Source of the DNA: Komagataeibacter melomenusus
Lineage (GTDB): Bacteria > Pseudomonadota > Alphaproteobacteria > Acetobacterales > Acetobacteraceae
Assembly: GCF_013155395.1 (NCBI RefSeq)
Contig: NZ_JABJWC010000008.1
Location: 54,139 to 118,138, forward strand
Reading direction: 5' to 3'
DNA length: 64,000 bases
The position numbers and the translations under genes are program-made. Every line of letters begins with the position of its first letter. Position 1 is the first letter of the stretch. The notes under the pieces are model-generated. The model saw nothing but the letters and a program-made list of their open reading frames with translations. It did not search any database and was not told the DNA's origin. Below, in pieces: positions 34,683-43,820 of the stretch.

Positions 34683-35251
34683 GGCCAGCCGATCGAGGCG
34701 TAGCCGGTCTTCGGCTAGATCAGCCATCAATCAGAGGCCATGGTGTGCGGACCCGACAGCCCCTCGGAGATACGATGCCGGCATGACTGGTCCTTCAGAG
34801 GGTGACGATGCAATCTGGCGCGAGACTGTCACCCTGCCACTGTGGGAAACTGGCCCCGTCCGGTGGTCGTGTTTCCGTTCCCGATGTTACGCCCCCTTTC
34901 CTCGCTCATGGGCAGGGTTGCGTCGTGCGGTGCGACAGGCCCCACTCCCGGCACAGGCGCATCCCGTCAAAGCGATCCGGATGATTCCTCGTTCGCAGCC
35001 TGCCGTCCCGGCCCTTTCGCCGATGGGGATGCCATGGGCTTTTCATCCATGGACCGTCCCCGCAGGCGCACGGGGCTACCACCGAAATCCGTCCCGCCGG
35101 TTCTCCGGGCGGGGGCCGACCAGGGGTGGACGAACGTGTCTCCAGCCATCAGACTCGCAGCGGCTGGGGAGCCCGACGTCATTGCGGATCAGGCGTCAGA
35201 TTGGCTATTTTCACAGACCATCGTGGAAATCACGCCCACCACGCTCTGTAA
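34683..35251. other. Intergenic region between DUF736 leader and the IR-bounded cassette
   Basis: About 570 bp with no gene I can support. Short frames exist on both strands but lack ribosome sites and known motifs. It may be decayed backbone sequence next to the cassette insertion. Confidence 0.3.
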
Positions 35252-36153
35252 AAACCGTGCCGAGAAATCAGCACTGATCTTACACCCCGCCACACGCAAC
35301 TTTCTTGACTTTGTCAGGCATTGCCGATTTTTTTGGAACCATGTTTGGACCTCCCAACGCTATGCAGCTCAGAGTCTCGATCGACGAGATCGAACCAGCC
35401 GTCTGGCGGCGTCTCGTCGTGCCAAGTGAATGGAACCTGGAGCAGCTTCACCTCGCTATCCAGGCGGCCTTTAACTGGTGGAATTATCATCTCCATGAGT
35501 TCGAGATCGGGGGACTGCGTTACGGAAATGCCATTGAGGCTGCGGAAGGATCGGCCATCGGCGATCCCCAGGTCTTTGACGAGCGCCAGGTCCGGTTGCG
35601 CGATTTCCGCAACGCGGGCACGGCGTTCACCTACGTCTATGATTTTGGCGACGACTGGCACCACACCGTAGAAATCGAAGATCTGCTTTTCCTCGAAAGC
35701 GCTCCCCACCACGCGACCTGTGTTGACGGCGCGCGTGCCCGCCCGCCCGAGGACGTTGGCGGCATTTCAGGCTATGAGCGGTTTCTGGAGGTACTCGGCT
35801 CCCCCAAGGATCCAGAGCATCGGGAAACCAAGGCCTGGTGTGGTGGCCATTTCGATCCCGAGTGGTTCGATCTTGCAACCGTCGACAAGGATGTCCGAAA
35901 CGCATTGAAGCCGAATGTGAAAAGAAGGCTGCATCAGCCGAAACCGAAAAAAAGCAAGTTATAGATATCACTAAGTTAATCAGGCGTGTTTTAAGGTAAA
36001 GGTCAATATTGTCGATCGGGATCGACGGCAGAATATGCTACAATCCGTCATTGGATAGCCGGATTGGACGCGTCATGCCTTATTTATTTTAAGCACTGAA
36101 AAGCAGTCAACGCGCTAGCTCGATGCTACCATGCCGATTTCTCGGCACGGTTT
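35252..36153 (+). mobile_element. Cassette bounded by 22-bp inverted repeats
   Basis: Left end (35252-35273) begins AAACCGTGCCGAGAAATC; the right end (36132-36153) is its reverse complement with one mismatch. The 902-bp unit holds a single plus-strand pRiA4b ORF-3-like gene inside an otherwise minus-strand backbone. No transposase and no clear target duplication were seen, so it would be non-autonomous. Confidence 0.55.
35341..35964 (+). CDS. pRiA4b ORF-3-like (IS1096 passenger TnpR-like) protein
   Basis: A 207-aa protein of the family named for plasmid pRiA4b ORF-3: QLRVSIDEIEPAVWRRLVVP, WNYHLHEFEIGG, FTYVYDFGDDWHHTVEIED, CVDGARARPPEDVGG and GHFDPEWFDL are its usual blocks. The family is common on plasmids and transposons; activity unknown. 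ATG at 35341 chosen; an in-frame ATG at 35362 and a TTG at 35305 are alternatives, and none has a strong ribosome site. Ends in a basic KPKKSKL tail. Confidence 0.87.
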   Translation: MFGPPNAMQLRVSIDEIEPAVWRRLVVPSEWNLEQLHLAIQAAFNWWNYHLHEFEIGGLRYGNAIEAAEGSAIGDPQVFDERQVRLRDFRNAGTAFTYVYDFGDDWHHTVEIEDLLFLESAPHHATCVDGARARPPEDVGGISGYERFLEVLGSPKDPEHRETKAWCGGHFDPEWFDLATVDKDVRNALKPNVKRRLHQPKPKKSKL

Positions 36154-36165
36154 CCGCACTACCTG

Positions 36166-37101
36166 TCAGATGCCACTCTCTTTCTGGAACCTCCAGACCG
36201 GGATACCCATCTGCTTCGCCTTGTCGGCCAGATTGTCCTGAATGCCCGATCCCGGGAACACCATGACCCCGATGGGCAGGGCTTTCAGCAGGGCGTCGTT
36301 GCGCCGGAACGGGGCCGCCTTGCCATGCCGGTTCCAGTCGGGTTTGAAGGCAATCTGCGGAATTTCGCGGTGGTCCGCCCAGCGAGAGGCAATGAATTCC
36401 GCGCCCTTGGGTGAGCCACCGTGCAGCAACACCATGTCGGGGTGCTTCTCGCGCACCTTGTCCAGACGGTTCCAGATCAGATGATGGTCCTCGTAATCGA
36501 GCCCGCCGGTGACCGCGACCTTTGGCCCCGGAGGCACGAGCAGTTCGGTTTCGGCCTTGCGGCGGGCACTGAGGAAATCACGGCTGTCGATCATGGAAGC
36601 CGTCAGGGTGCTGCGGCTGACCAGCGAGCCGGAGCGCGGGCGCCAGGGCGACATTGTCAGGCGTTCGAACTGGTCGCAGGCCAGGTCGCGGAAAATCTCG
36701 TAAGCGTTGCGTCGCTCCAGCAAAGTCAGCCCCTCGGCAATGAGGCGCTCCAGTTCCACCGAGCGGATTTCGCTGCCGTCCTGTTCCTGCTGGCTGCGTT
36801 TCTGTGCCGCTTCGTTGCGGTCAAGATCGCGCTCCACCTGCCCGACCATGCGATGGAAGACATTGACCGTGGACCAGAGCAGCGGTTCGAGATCGGGTTC
36901 CAGCCGGGTGTCGGTCAGCGTGGCGGACAGGGCATCGAAGATGTCGACCACCGCGCCCTCGATCTGGCTGGCGTCGGGCAACGGCCTCGGGTCTGGCTCG
37001 TCCTCGAAGGGACGGTGGCCGTAAAGCTGGAGTTCCGCCAGCACATGGGCGGTGGAAGAGGTGGCGTGTGCGGGTTCGAAATCGTCCTGTGTGCGGGTCA
37101 T
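36166..37101 (-). CDS. DUF2493 protein (SLOG-like, YspA type)
   Basis: A 311-aa protein. The N-terminal half is helical and charged; the C-terminal 130 residues form the DUF2493 domain, a Rossmann-like SLOG fold: KVAVTGGLDYEDHHLIWNRL, DMVLLHGGSPKGAEFIASRW and GVMVFPGSGIQDNLADKAKQ. SLOG domains bind nucleotide or ADP-ribose derivatives; role on the element unknown. The ATG at 37101 with GGAGG 8 nt upstream is preferred over an in-frame reading that extends through leader element B. Confidence 0.87.
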   Translation of the reverse strand: MTRTQDDFEPAHATSSTAHVLAELQLYGHRPFEDEPDPRPLPDASQIEGAVVDIFDALSATLTDTRLEPDLEPLLWSTVNVFHRMVGQVERDLDRNEAAQKRSQQEQDGSEIRSVELERLIAEGLTLLERRNAYEIFRDLACDQFERLTMSPWRPRSGSLVSRSTLTASMIDSRDFLSARRKAETELLVPPGPKVAVTGGLDYEDHHLIWNRLDKVREKHPDMVLLHGGSPKGAEFIASRWADHREIPQIAFKPDWNRHGKAAPFRRNDALLKALPIGVMVFPGSGIQDNLADKAKQMGIPVWRFQKESGI

Positions 37102-37209
37102 GGGCTTGTCCTCCGGTTCTGGCCGCGCCCCTCGCGGCCTTTCCGGGGGCGGACAGCGGCAGACGAAGACCGGGCCGGAACCGCGCGCGGCACGACGCGC
37201 GGCCGGAAC

Positions 37210-37304
37210 GCAGTGGAGGATGGCAGGGAGACGGCTATTTTGCTTCGCGATGCAAAGCGCGGACGCAGTCCCGCGCGGCGGAAAATAGCCGTCTCCGCCA
37301 TTGC
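37210..37304 (-). ncRNA. Structured leader element, copy B
   Basis: Outer stem GCAGTGG/CCATTGC (37210-37216, 37298-37304), internal AGGATGGCAGG, perfect 14-bp inner stem (37228-37241 with 37282-37295) and an apical GCGCGGAC-GCA-GTCCCGCGC hairpin with one bulge. It begins 109 nt upstream of the DUF2493 ATG. The outer-strand sequence matches copy A at 16 of 18 positions while inner stems differ but still pair. The gap 37102-37429 has no other feature. Confidence 0.55.
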
Positions 37305-37429
37305 AGGCCCGGCCTGGCTGACGCCCGCTCCCCTTCCTGAAAGGCTGCGGGCGCGCCTCATCCGGATACAGGACAACCCCGCGCCACACCGGAAAGAAGA
37401 CGGACCTCACACCCCCTTCCCGGCCCGCC

Positions 37430-38491
37430 TCAGTACGTGACCGGATGCAGGAACCGCGCCACGTCCTGCGGGGCAAGCTGGGAATGCAGGATCGCCCGCA
37501 TCGCGCCACGCCCGAGATAGCGGAGATCATCGTTGAAATCCGCCAGACGCGGTGACAGCACGAGGCACTCGATCCCGGCCTCCTGCGTCCGAGCCTGCAG
37601 GATCGTTACCGCATGGTCCCCGGCCAGGTCGTCATCGCGCAGCACATAGAGGCGGCGCAGCGTATTTGGAAACACCATGGCGGCGAGATGCGCCGAGGAC
37701 AGGCAGGCGGCCAGTGGCAGATCGGGCATGACCTCATGGAGCGAGAGCACCGTCTCGATACCCTCGCCCGCCGCCAGAACGTCGGATGTCGTACCAAAAC
37801 GCACGGCGTTACCGAGCAGGTCGCCCATCGCCCGTCGCGGCATTTCGACAGGCGCCTTGCCGCGCCCGTCGTGCGCCAGCCAGGTGCGATGCACGCCGGT
37901 CACGCGACCTTCGAGGTCGGTCACGGCGGCAATCAGCGCGGGCCATGTCTCGGTCGGACTGTCAGTGTCGGCGCGATAATAGCAGTCGAGGTGGAAACGC
38001 AACGCGGCCAGCCCCGAACGGTCCGTCAGATCGCGGCTTCGCAGATAGACGTCTGCAATGCCCGACAGAGGTCGGCTGGCATCCCACAGACGGCGTGCAG
38101 CGTCCGTACTTGTGCCACCCGTCTCTGCTCGCCGCGATGGGACCGTCCGCAGGCGATCCCCCGCCCGGTCAGGTTCGGGATGCGGTAACGCCAAAAAGCT
38201 GCGCGCCTCGTCGGCGACATCACGAAAATCGGCGAGACCAAGGGCTTCACGGATCAGATCGAGCAGATCGCCGAATTCACCCGTGCTGGCATCGGTCCAG
38301 CGACCAGCCGCGCCCCGCCCTTCCGAGGGACCATGGAGGCGGACATAGAGCGACCGTCCTGGTGTATTGCGCACATCACCGACCAGCCAGTAATTACCAT
38401 GCCGCCGCCCGGCCGACAGGTAATGACGGCACACCGCCTCTGCGTTTTCCGCCAGACGACGCGCGAGATCGCCCGCATTATGCACGGTCAT
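37430..38491 (-). CDS. Toprim-domain protein (DnaG-like/DUF7146)
   Basis: A 353-aa protein: N-terminal region AENAEAVCRHYLSAGRRHGN typical of phage/plasmid primase-like proteins, then a Toprim domain from about residue 235 with AAGEGIETVLSLHEVMPDLP (catalytic Glu) and RRLYVLRDDDLAGDHAV (DxD). No zinc finger with Cys ligands is evident. Likely primase or helicase-loader-like function in element replication. Overlaps the next gene by 14 nt. Confidence 0.85.
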   Translation of the reverse strand: MTVHNAGDLARRLAENAEAVCRHYLSAGRRHGNYWLVGDVRNTPGRSLYVRLHGPSEGRGAAGRWTDASTGEFGDLLDLIREALGLADFRDVADEARSFLALPHPEPDRAGDRLRTVPSRRAETGGTSTDAARRLWDASRPLSGIADVYLRSRDLTDRSGLAALRFHLDCYYRADTDSPTETWPALIAAVTDLEGRVTGVHRTWLAHDGRGKAPVEMPRRAMGDLLGNAVRFGTTSDVLAAGEGIETVLSLHEVMPDLPLAACLSSAHLAAMVFPNTLRRLYVLRDDDLAGDHAVTILQARTQEAGIECLVLSPRLADFNDDLRYLGRGAMRAILHSQLAPQDVARFLHPVTY

Positions 38492-38918
38492 CGCCCTCCC
38501 CTCCTGTGTCGGGATCGCCTCCGTCCAGGGCGATCGCCAGCCAGCGATCGGTGGTCATCCATGAAATCGTCCTGCGCCGGCCAAGGTCAAGCAGATGCGC
38601 GCCACCGCTGAAGGCCCCGATCCGGGGACGCGAGGCCGTATTGGCCCACTGGAATCCCCATCGGCCCCGCAACCGGAATGTTCGCGCACAGCGTAGCACG
38701 AATTCCACGACCTGATGCGGATCGCCGGTCACCTCATCGTGCATCCAGAGTTTCGTGCCCCCATATTCCGGCACGATCGACAGGACAAAACCGTCAGATG
38801 GCGGATCTTCCGCCGCCAGTTCGTCCATGAATTCATTGTAGAGATCGAGCGCCTTGGCCGCGTTTTCCACTGTGCCCACATCAAGCACGCAGGAAAAATG
38901 CGTGAAGAAATCAGCCAT
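38478..38918 (-). CDS. Conserved hypothetical ICE protein
   Basis: A 146-aa protein (MADFFTHFSCVLDVGTVENA start) with acidic N-terminal half and a region GFQWANTASRPRIGAFSGGA. No family recognised. It overlaps the Toprim gene and shares its strand, so both are probably co-expressed. Confidence 0.7.
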   Translation of the reverse strand: MADFFTHFSCVLDVGTVENAAKALDLYNEFMDELAAEDPPSDGFVLSIVPEYGGTKLWMHDEVTGDPHQVVEFVLRCARTFRLRGRWGFQWANTASRPRIGAFSGGAHLLDLGRRRTISWMTTDRWLAIALDGGDPDTGGEGDDRA

Positions 38919-38937
38919 CGGAAGAACTCCCGAAACG

Positions 38938-38963
38938 AAAAAGCCCGGCGCAGTGGCCGGGCT
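38938..38963 (-). terminator. Rho-independent terminator after DUF932 gene
   Basis: On the minus strand AGCCCGGC-loop-GCCGGGCT followed by five T, located between the DUF932 gene and the hypothetical gene 38478-38918. Confidence 0.75.
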
Positions 38964-39001
38964 CGTAAAAACGTATTGGCGGAAAGACAGAAAAGCGGCT
39001 T

Positions 39002-40204
39002 TCAGGAAGCACGCTCCATCAGCCTGCGGGCCTTCTCCTCCAGATCCAGCCGCGTGTCCTGGTTGGCCTTTGTCCGCGCCAGCGCTGTAATCCCCTGCAC
39101 GAAATCGAACACGCTCTCGGGCTTGCGTCCCTCCTCGTTCAACACGGTTTCAATGATCTTGCTGGTTTCCGGTTTCGAGAACCCGCGACGTCGCAGGAAA
39201 CTTTCCCGATCGTCATCGGTTCTGGCCACCAGCGCCTGACGCGAGGCCTGAATGCCCGAGACGAACGAGGCCGGGCTGGCCGTGGCGAAATTCCGCAGGG
39301 CGGGTGTCGCCTGATGCACGAAACGCGAGGCTGCAAACTTGCTATGCCGGATCGTAATCTGTTCGAAATTTTCGATGCCCCACAAAAGGCGGTTTTGACA
39401 CACTCCGCGCAGGTAGAATGACGCAATGCCGAGGCTCTTGCTGCCAACTTCCGAATTCCAGGCATAGAAGCCCCGGAAATAGAGATCGGGGTCGCCATTG
39501 GGCAGGCGTCCGGCCTCGATCGGGTGCGTATCGTCCACGAGGAATAAAAAAACGTCCCTGTCTGATGCGTAGAGCGTGGTCGTTTCCTTGGTGATATCCA
39601 CATAGGGATTATGGGTCATGGTAGCCCAGTCGATGACGCCCGGCACTTTCCAGTTGGTATCGCCTGTGCCGTCACCAGCAATTTTCCGCACCGCGCCGAC
39701 CAGTTCGTGATCCCAGATGCGGCCGTAATCCGGACCGGTTACGGCGCGCAGTTCCACCCGCCCGTCCTCGGTTTCCAGTGTCTTGACCAGTTCGGCCCGA
39801 TGCGACAGCAGCCCGTGCTGCAGGTTGATCGCCGCCAGCGGAGCCGGAAGGTTTCGAAGATACGCGGATGGTGCGCCAACCAGGCTGCACATCTGGCCGA
39901 ACGACCAGTGCGTGGGCGCGATCGGCTCATGCTGCCCCGGCACGGTCAGGGCCAGACGTTCGGCATTGTCACGCGAAGCCTCAACGTGGATGGCGCGGCT
40001 TTCCACCGTGCGGGCCGTGGCCCGGTCTGCCCGCGCCAGGGTCGCGGCATGCAGGTCGGACAGGGACAGGTAACGCTCGTCGTCGGGGCGCGAGAACCAT
40101 TCGGACGATACGCGGGTATTGCGGCCGCCACGGGAGGGATCGATCCGGAAGCCGCCGGACGCGGCGCCACGGGACGCAGGGGGCAGGATGTTGATCGTGG
40201 TCAT
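39002..40204 (-). CDS. DUF932 family protein
   Basis: A 400-aa DUF932 protein, common on phages and conjugative plasmids (SFGQMCSLVGAPSAYLRNLP, GPDYGRIWDHELVGAVRKIA, RGFYAWNSEVGSKSLGIASF, LWGIENFEQITIRHSK). Function unknown. The ATG at 40204 has GGAGAG upstream and is preferred over an in-frame start 78 nt earlier. Between two terminators, it forms its own transcription unit. Confidence 0.87.
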   Translation of the reverse strand: MTTINILPPASRGAASGGFRIDPSRGGRNTRVSSEWFSRPDDERYLSLSDLHAATLARADRATARTVESRAIHVEASRDNAERLALTVPGQHEPIAPTHWSFGQMCSLVGAPSAYLRNLPAPLAAINLQHGLLSHRAELVKTLETEDGRVELRAVTGPDYGRIWDHELVGAVRKIAGDGTGDTNWKVPGVIDWATMTHNPYVDITKETTTLYASDRDVFLFLVDDTHPIEAGRLPNGDPDLYFRGFYAWNSEVGSKSLGIASFYLRGVCQNRLLWGIENFEQITIRHSKFAASRFVHQATPALRNFATASPASFVSGIQASRQALVARTDDDRESFLRRRGFSKPETSKIIETVLNEEGRKPESVFDFVQGITALARTKANQDTRLDLEEKARRLMERAS

Positions 40205-40283
40205 GGAAAACTCTCCTCTGATGCCGGTTATTCGGCACCAGAGGCGAAGCCGACCTCTCCCTCTTTCCGGGATGCCGGACATG

Positions 40284-40315
40284 AAAAAAGCGGCTTCCGG
40301 GCACCGGAAGCCGCT
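40284..40315 (-). terminator. Rho-independent terminator after ParB-like gene
   Basis: A 12-bp stem AGCGGCTTCCGG/CCGGAAGCCGCT with 3-nt loop followed by six T on the minus strand, 28 nt after the ParB-like stop. Confidence 0.85.
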
Positions 40316-40342
40316 GTCTCAAAGTTCCAGACCTCATAAGGG

Positions 40343-42421
40343 CTACTCGGCGGCGATGGCCTCCATATCCCCGCCTGCCGTCACTGTTTCAGCCTGTGCC
40401 TGATCGGCCAGCCCTACGGTCCGCAACGCCTCGGGCAGCCAGCCCGAGCCATCCAGCAGCCGCTCGGCCTCGCGCGCCATGTCGGGCTTCTTCAGGTGGG
40501 CGATGCGCTCTGCCGCCTCAGCACCGCGTGCTTCCCGCACCGCCTGAAGGATACGGGCCTTGGTCACCCGACCGAGATAGTTCTCGACCGTGGGCTGCCA
40601 GCCTGCCTCGACCAGATCGAGGCTGAGGGCGGACGCCAGACGGTCTGCCCGTCTGAGGCGCTCGGTGACGCTGCGCTGGGACACCGCGCCATAGGCGGGC
40701 ATGCGCTCGTAGAGCGCATTGACCCCGAAGGACAGGCAATGCGCCAGAAGCGCCATGCGACTGGCGTCGTCCAGCCCGTCGATCCAGCGCCACAGCGCAT
40801 CCTCGTCATCGGGCAGGTCGTGTTTCCAGCCCTCGTTGCGCTGGCGCAGCGCATGCGCCGGTACACTGCCCGGCATGTCGGGCGAATGGACCGGCAGCGG
40901 GATTTCGCGGACATAGGCTTCCAGGCAATCCGCGCCTGGTGTCTGCCAGTAAACATCGCGCACCAGCGTATGCAGGAATTCAGTCAGGGCAATATGCGGG
41001 TTGCTGGCAAACGCGTCCCGCAGGGCCAGCGTACGCCAGGCTGTCAGTTCGGTCAGCAACCGGTCAGGCAGTGGTTTGATCCCGTCTTCCTCCTCGGGTT
41101 CGATGTCGGGAGAGATGCTGCCGTCCTCCCTGTCCTCATAACCTTGGCCTGTGCTATCGTCGTCGTGCCGATCATGCGGACGATGACCGTATTCATCGAC
41201 ACTGCCAGCATCATCAGCCTCCTCCGGCTCGACCGGCATGTCCTCGGGCAGTACGAAACCCCGCTCCACCTGCAGCGTGCCATCGCTGTCGAGGCTGACG
41301 AAGGCGCCTGCCCGCGCCATGTCAGCGGGATCGAACGCCAGTGGCCGTTCTTCCAGGGCAAGAATGGCCTGTTCTATCTCGCCCAGTCTTGCATCGACCT
41401 CGTCTGGATATTCATCGGCCTGGGCATATTCAGCCTCGATGGTTTGCTGCTCGGCACGCAGGACTTCGAGACGGGCTGTCTCTTCATCGGTCAGGGGCAC
41501 TTCCCTGCCATCGATCTCGACGAACTGCCGTGTGTGTCCCCATGGGAACGATAGCGCCGTCTCGACCCATTTCCAGCCCTCGGCGCGGATATCTTCTGCG
41601 GCTGCATGCAGCTTTTCGATGACCAGCTGGTCCAGAATAGCCGGATCCTGCAGCCAGCCGCCGTCATCGGCCTCGAACAGGTCGCGCATGACGTGGCCAC
41701 CCGCTACGATATAGGCCTCCAGCCCGACGAAGCGGGCGCGGGCATCCGAGGCCCGCACGGTCTTTTCCGTCAGCATGCGACGGATGACGTAGGGTTCGCG
41801 GTTATGGCTCTGGGACACGATGTCCCAGACCTGTTCCTGGCGGGCATGATCATCGCTGATGGAAAAGGCCATCAGCTGTTCCAGCTTCATGCCATCCTGC
41901 TCGTAGATATCGAGCAGTTTGTCGGACACCGTCATCAGCCGCAGGCGCTGTTTGACCACGGCCGGTGCGACAAAGAACGCGGCAGCGATTTCTTCCTCGG
42001 ACATGCCTTTCTCCAGCATGTCGCGAAAGGCCCGAAACTGGTCCAGCGGATGCAGGGCCACCCGCTGCACGTTCTCGGCCAGGGAATCATCCTCGGCGAG
42101 AATGGCCGATCCGGCCTCGCGCACGACGCACGGCACGGGTGCCGTCTTTGCCAGTTTCTTCTGCTTCACCAGCAGTTCAAGGGCGCGAAAACGTCGCCCA
42201 CCGGCTGGCACTTCATAGCTACCGGTTTCGACACCAGCATCATCAAGGATGGGGCGGACATTCAGGCTCTGCAGCAGTCCGCGACGCTCAATGTCGCGGG
42301 CCAGTTCCTCAATCGACAGGCCGGACTTCACACGCCGCACATTGGACTGGGACAGCACCAGCCGGTTGAACGGGATGTCACGGGACGAACTGAGGCTGAT
42401 TTTGGGAATAGTGGTCGCCAT
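40343..42421 (-). CDS. ParB/RepB/Spo0J-type nuclease-domain protein, long form
   Basis: A 692-aa protein. The N-terminal ParB domain (about 15-200) has NVRRVKSGLSIEELARDIER, YEVPAGGRRFRALELLVKQK, AENVQRVALHPLDQFRAFRD and an HTH (EEEIAAAFFVAPAVVKQRL). The middle is acidic and low-complexity; the C-terminal part (from about 500) is helical. Long ParB-like proteins of this kind occur on ICEs without a ParA partner, and none was seen here. ATG at 42421 chosen; an in-frame ATG at 42436 is also near a GGAG. Confidence 0.88.
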   Translation of the reverse strand: MATTIPKISLSSSRDIPFNRLVLSQSNVRRVKSGLSIEELARDIERRGLLQSLNVRPILDDAGVETGSYEVPAGGRRFRALELLVKQKKLAKTAPVPCVVREAGSAILAEDDSLAENVQRVALHPLDQFRAFRDMLEKGMSEEEIAAAFFVAPAVVKQRLRLMTVSDKLLDIYEQDGMKLEQLMAFSISDDHARQEQVWDIVSQSHNREPYVIRRMLTEKTVRASDARARFVGLEAYIVAGGHVMRDLFEADDGGWLQDPAILDQLVIEKLHAAAEDIRAEGWKWVETALSFPWGHTRQFVEIDGREVPLTDEETARLEVLRAEQQTIEAEYAQADEYPDEVDARLGEIEQAILALEERPLAFDPADMARAGAFVSLDSDGTLQVERGFVLPEDMPVEPEEADDAGSVDEYGHRPHDRHDDDSTGQGYEDREDGSISPDIEPEEEDGIKPLPDRLLTELTAWRTLALRDAFASNPHIALTEFLHTLVRDVYWQTPGADCLEAYVREIPLPVHSPDMPGSVPAHALRQRNEGWKHDLPDDEDALWRWIDGLDDASRMALLAHCLSFGVNALYERMPAYGAVSQRSVTERLRRADRLASALSLDLVEAGWQPTVENYLGRVTKARILQAVREARGAEAAERIAHLKKPDMAREAERLLDGSGWLPEALRTVGLADQAQAETVTAGGDMEAIAAE

Positions 42422-42700
42422 GGCGAAAAACTCCATGACGGGCGGACAGGAGACTCTCTCCCATCCTCTCAACCCGTCACGAAAATCCCCGCAGCCCTCT
42501 GACTCTAAAAGCCCCGAACGCGCCCAAAATCCGCAGCCTTTTCCCGGCAGGAAACGACGGCAATGGGGGGGAAGAACGAACCCGCTGCGCGGGATTGGTG
42601 CGATGTGCAGGTCTGTCACCACGGCGTGAGCGATCTGTTTTATTTGGAACTGTCCTGATCGGGCCAAGCACTCTGGCTTCTTCCCACCAGAAGGAGCCGG
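42422..42700. other. Leader of the ParB-like gene
   Basis: About 280 bp between the ParB-like gene and the IS91-type remnant. GGAG lies before the ParB start. I see no gene and no copy of the A/B/C hairpin element here. Confidence 0.3.
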
Positions 42701-43085
42701 ATGATGACAGAGTCCCTGTGCATTGCTGCAATCAGTCCCCTTCGCCAGCGCCTGCTTGATGACATGGCGGTGCGGCGGTTCTCCCGGGAGACGCAGCGCA
42801 ATTACCTTCGCGATGTCGGCCGTTTCGCCACGTTTCTGGGCCGCTCACCCCACACGGCAACAGTCGAGGATGTGCGCCAGTTTCAGATTGCGCAGAACGC
42901 GGCTGGCATGCCGACACCGACCATGAACGCCATCGTGTCGGCGCTGCGGTTTTTCTTCACCCAGACGCTCGACCGCCCCGACCTTGCACGCAAGTTGGTC
43001 CGGGTAGCGCAGCCCCGCAACCTGCCCGTCGTGCTGAGCCGTGATGAAGTTGCCCGGTTGCTCAACGCGACGTATGCCTCAAGCA
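42701..43085 (+). pseudogene. Truncated tyrosine-type integrase of IS91-like element
   Basis: The SAM-like N-terminal domain is recognisable (DMAVRRFSRETQRNYLRDVG, TVEDVRQFQIAQNAAG, PRNLPVVLSRDEVARLLNAT). The catalytic domain is missing. The frame stays open to 43537 but that part is out-of-frame transposase sequence. Confidence 0.75.
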
Positions 43086-43820
43086 TCGGCGCTGACCCAC
43101 CATCCCCATGTGCACATGATCGTGCCGGGTGGCGGTCTCTCGCCCGATGGCCAGCGCTGGATCTCGTCGCGCCCGGCCTTCCTCCTGCCCGTTCGCGTGC
43201 TGGGCAAGCTGTTTCGCCGTCTGTTCCTCACCCGGCTGCTCGCACTTTTCGATGCCGACCGGCTGGTCTTCCGGGGGCAGCTTGCCCCTCTCGCAGACCG
43301 TCGTACCTTTCTGCGGTATCTGGCCCCTGTGCGAACCAGACCCTGGGTCGTTTATGCCAAACCACCTTTTGCCGGTCCCAAAGCGGTGCTGGCCTACCTG
43401 TCGCGCTATACCCACCGCGTCGCCATATCGAACCGCCGCCTCCTGGCGTTCAACGAAAAGGGCGTGACGTTCCGCTACAAGGACTACCGGCGGGACGCGG
43501 CCCACCAGCAGCAGGTCATGACACTCGCCACGGATGAGTTCATCCGCCGCTTCATGCTGCATGTCCTGCCACGGGGATTTCATCGCATCCGCCATTATGG
43601 CCTGTTGGCCAGTTCCAGTCGCAAGGCCAGCCTCGCCCGGGTGCGGGAACTGCTGAATGTCATATCCACACCAGCGCCAGAAGTCCCGGAAGCCGAACCG
43701 GTCACGCCACCGCCGTGCCCATGCTGTGGTGGTCCGATGGTCGTCATCCAGATCCTTCCCCGATGGTGCCAGTCCCGAGGGCCGCCACAGGCGACTGATC
43801 CGGCCGGGGGATCACCATGA
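43086..43820 (+). pseudogene. IS91-family transposase, C-terminal part
   Basis: Matches the C-terminal Y2-transposase region: LSRYTHRVAISNRRLLAFNE, FIRRFMLHVLPRGFHRIRHYG and a zinc-ribbon-like CPCCGG. The N-terminal zinc finger and HUH histidines upstream of HHPHVHMIVPG are lost. The usual downstream tail is short. Confidence 0.75.

Larger units (their letters stand above)
42701..43820 (+). mobile_element. Internally deleted IS91-type element (integrase fused to transposase 3' part)
   Basis: The N-terminal half of a tyrosine-type integrase starts at 42701 and stops making sense after LLNATYAS near 43080. The sequence then continues, one frame over, as the C-terminal part of an IS91-type transposase (HHPHVHMIVPGGGLSPDGQR, VLAYLSRYTHRVAISNRRLL, CPCCGGPM) up to 43820. 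IS91-like elements often carry both genes in that order, so a deletion joined them. Neither protein is complete, so the element is likely inactive on its own. Confidence 0.8.

Noticed and set aside
36166..37530. Longer DUF2493 protein starting at 37530
   Set aside because: The extra 143 residues translate the structured leader B and lack conservation features; the ATG at 37101 has a GGAGG site.
42701..43537. An intact 278-aa integrase
   Set aside because: Sequence after about residue 125 is out-of-frame transposase DNA with no recombinase motifs.
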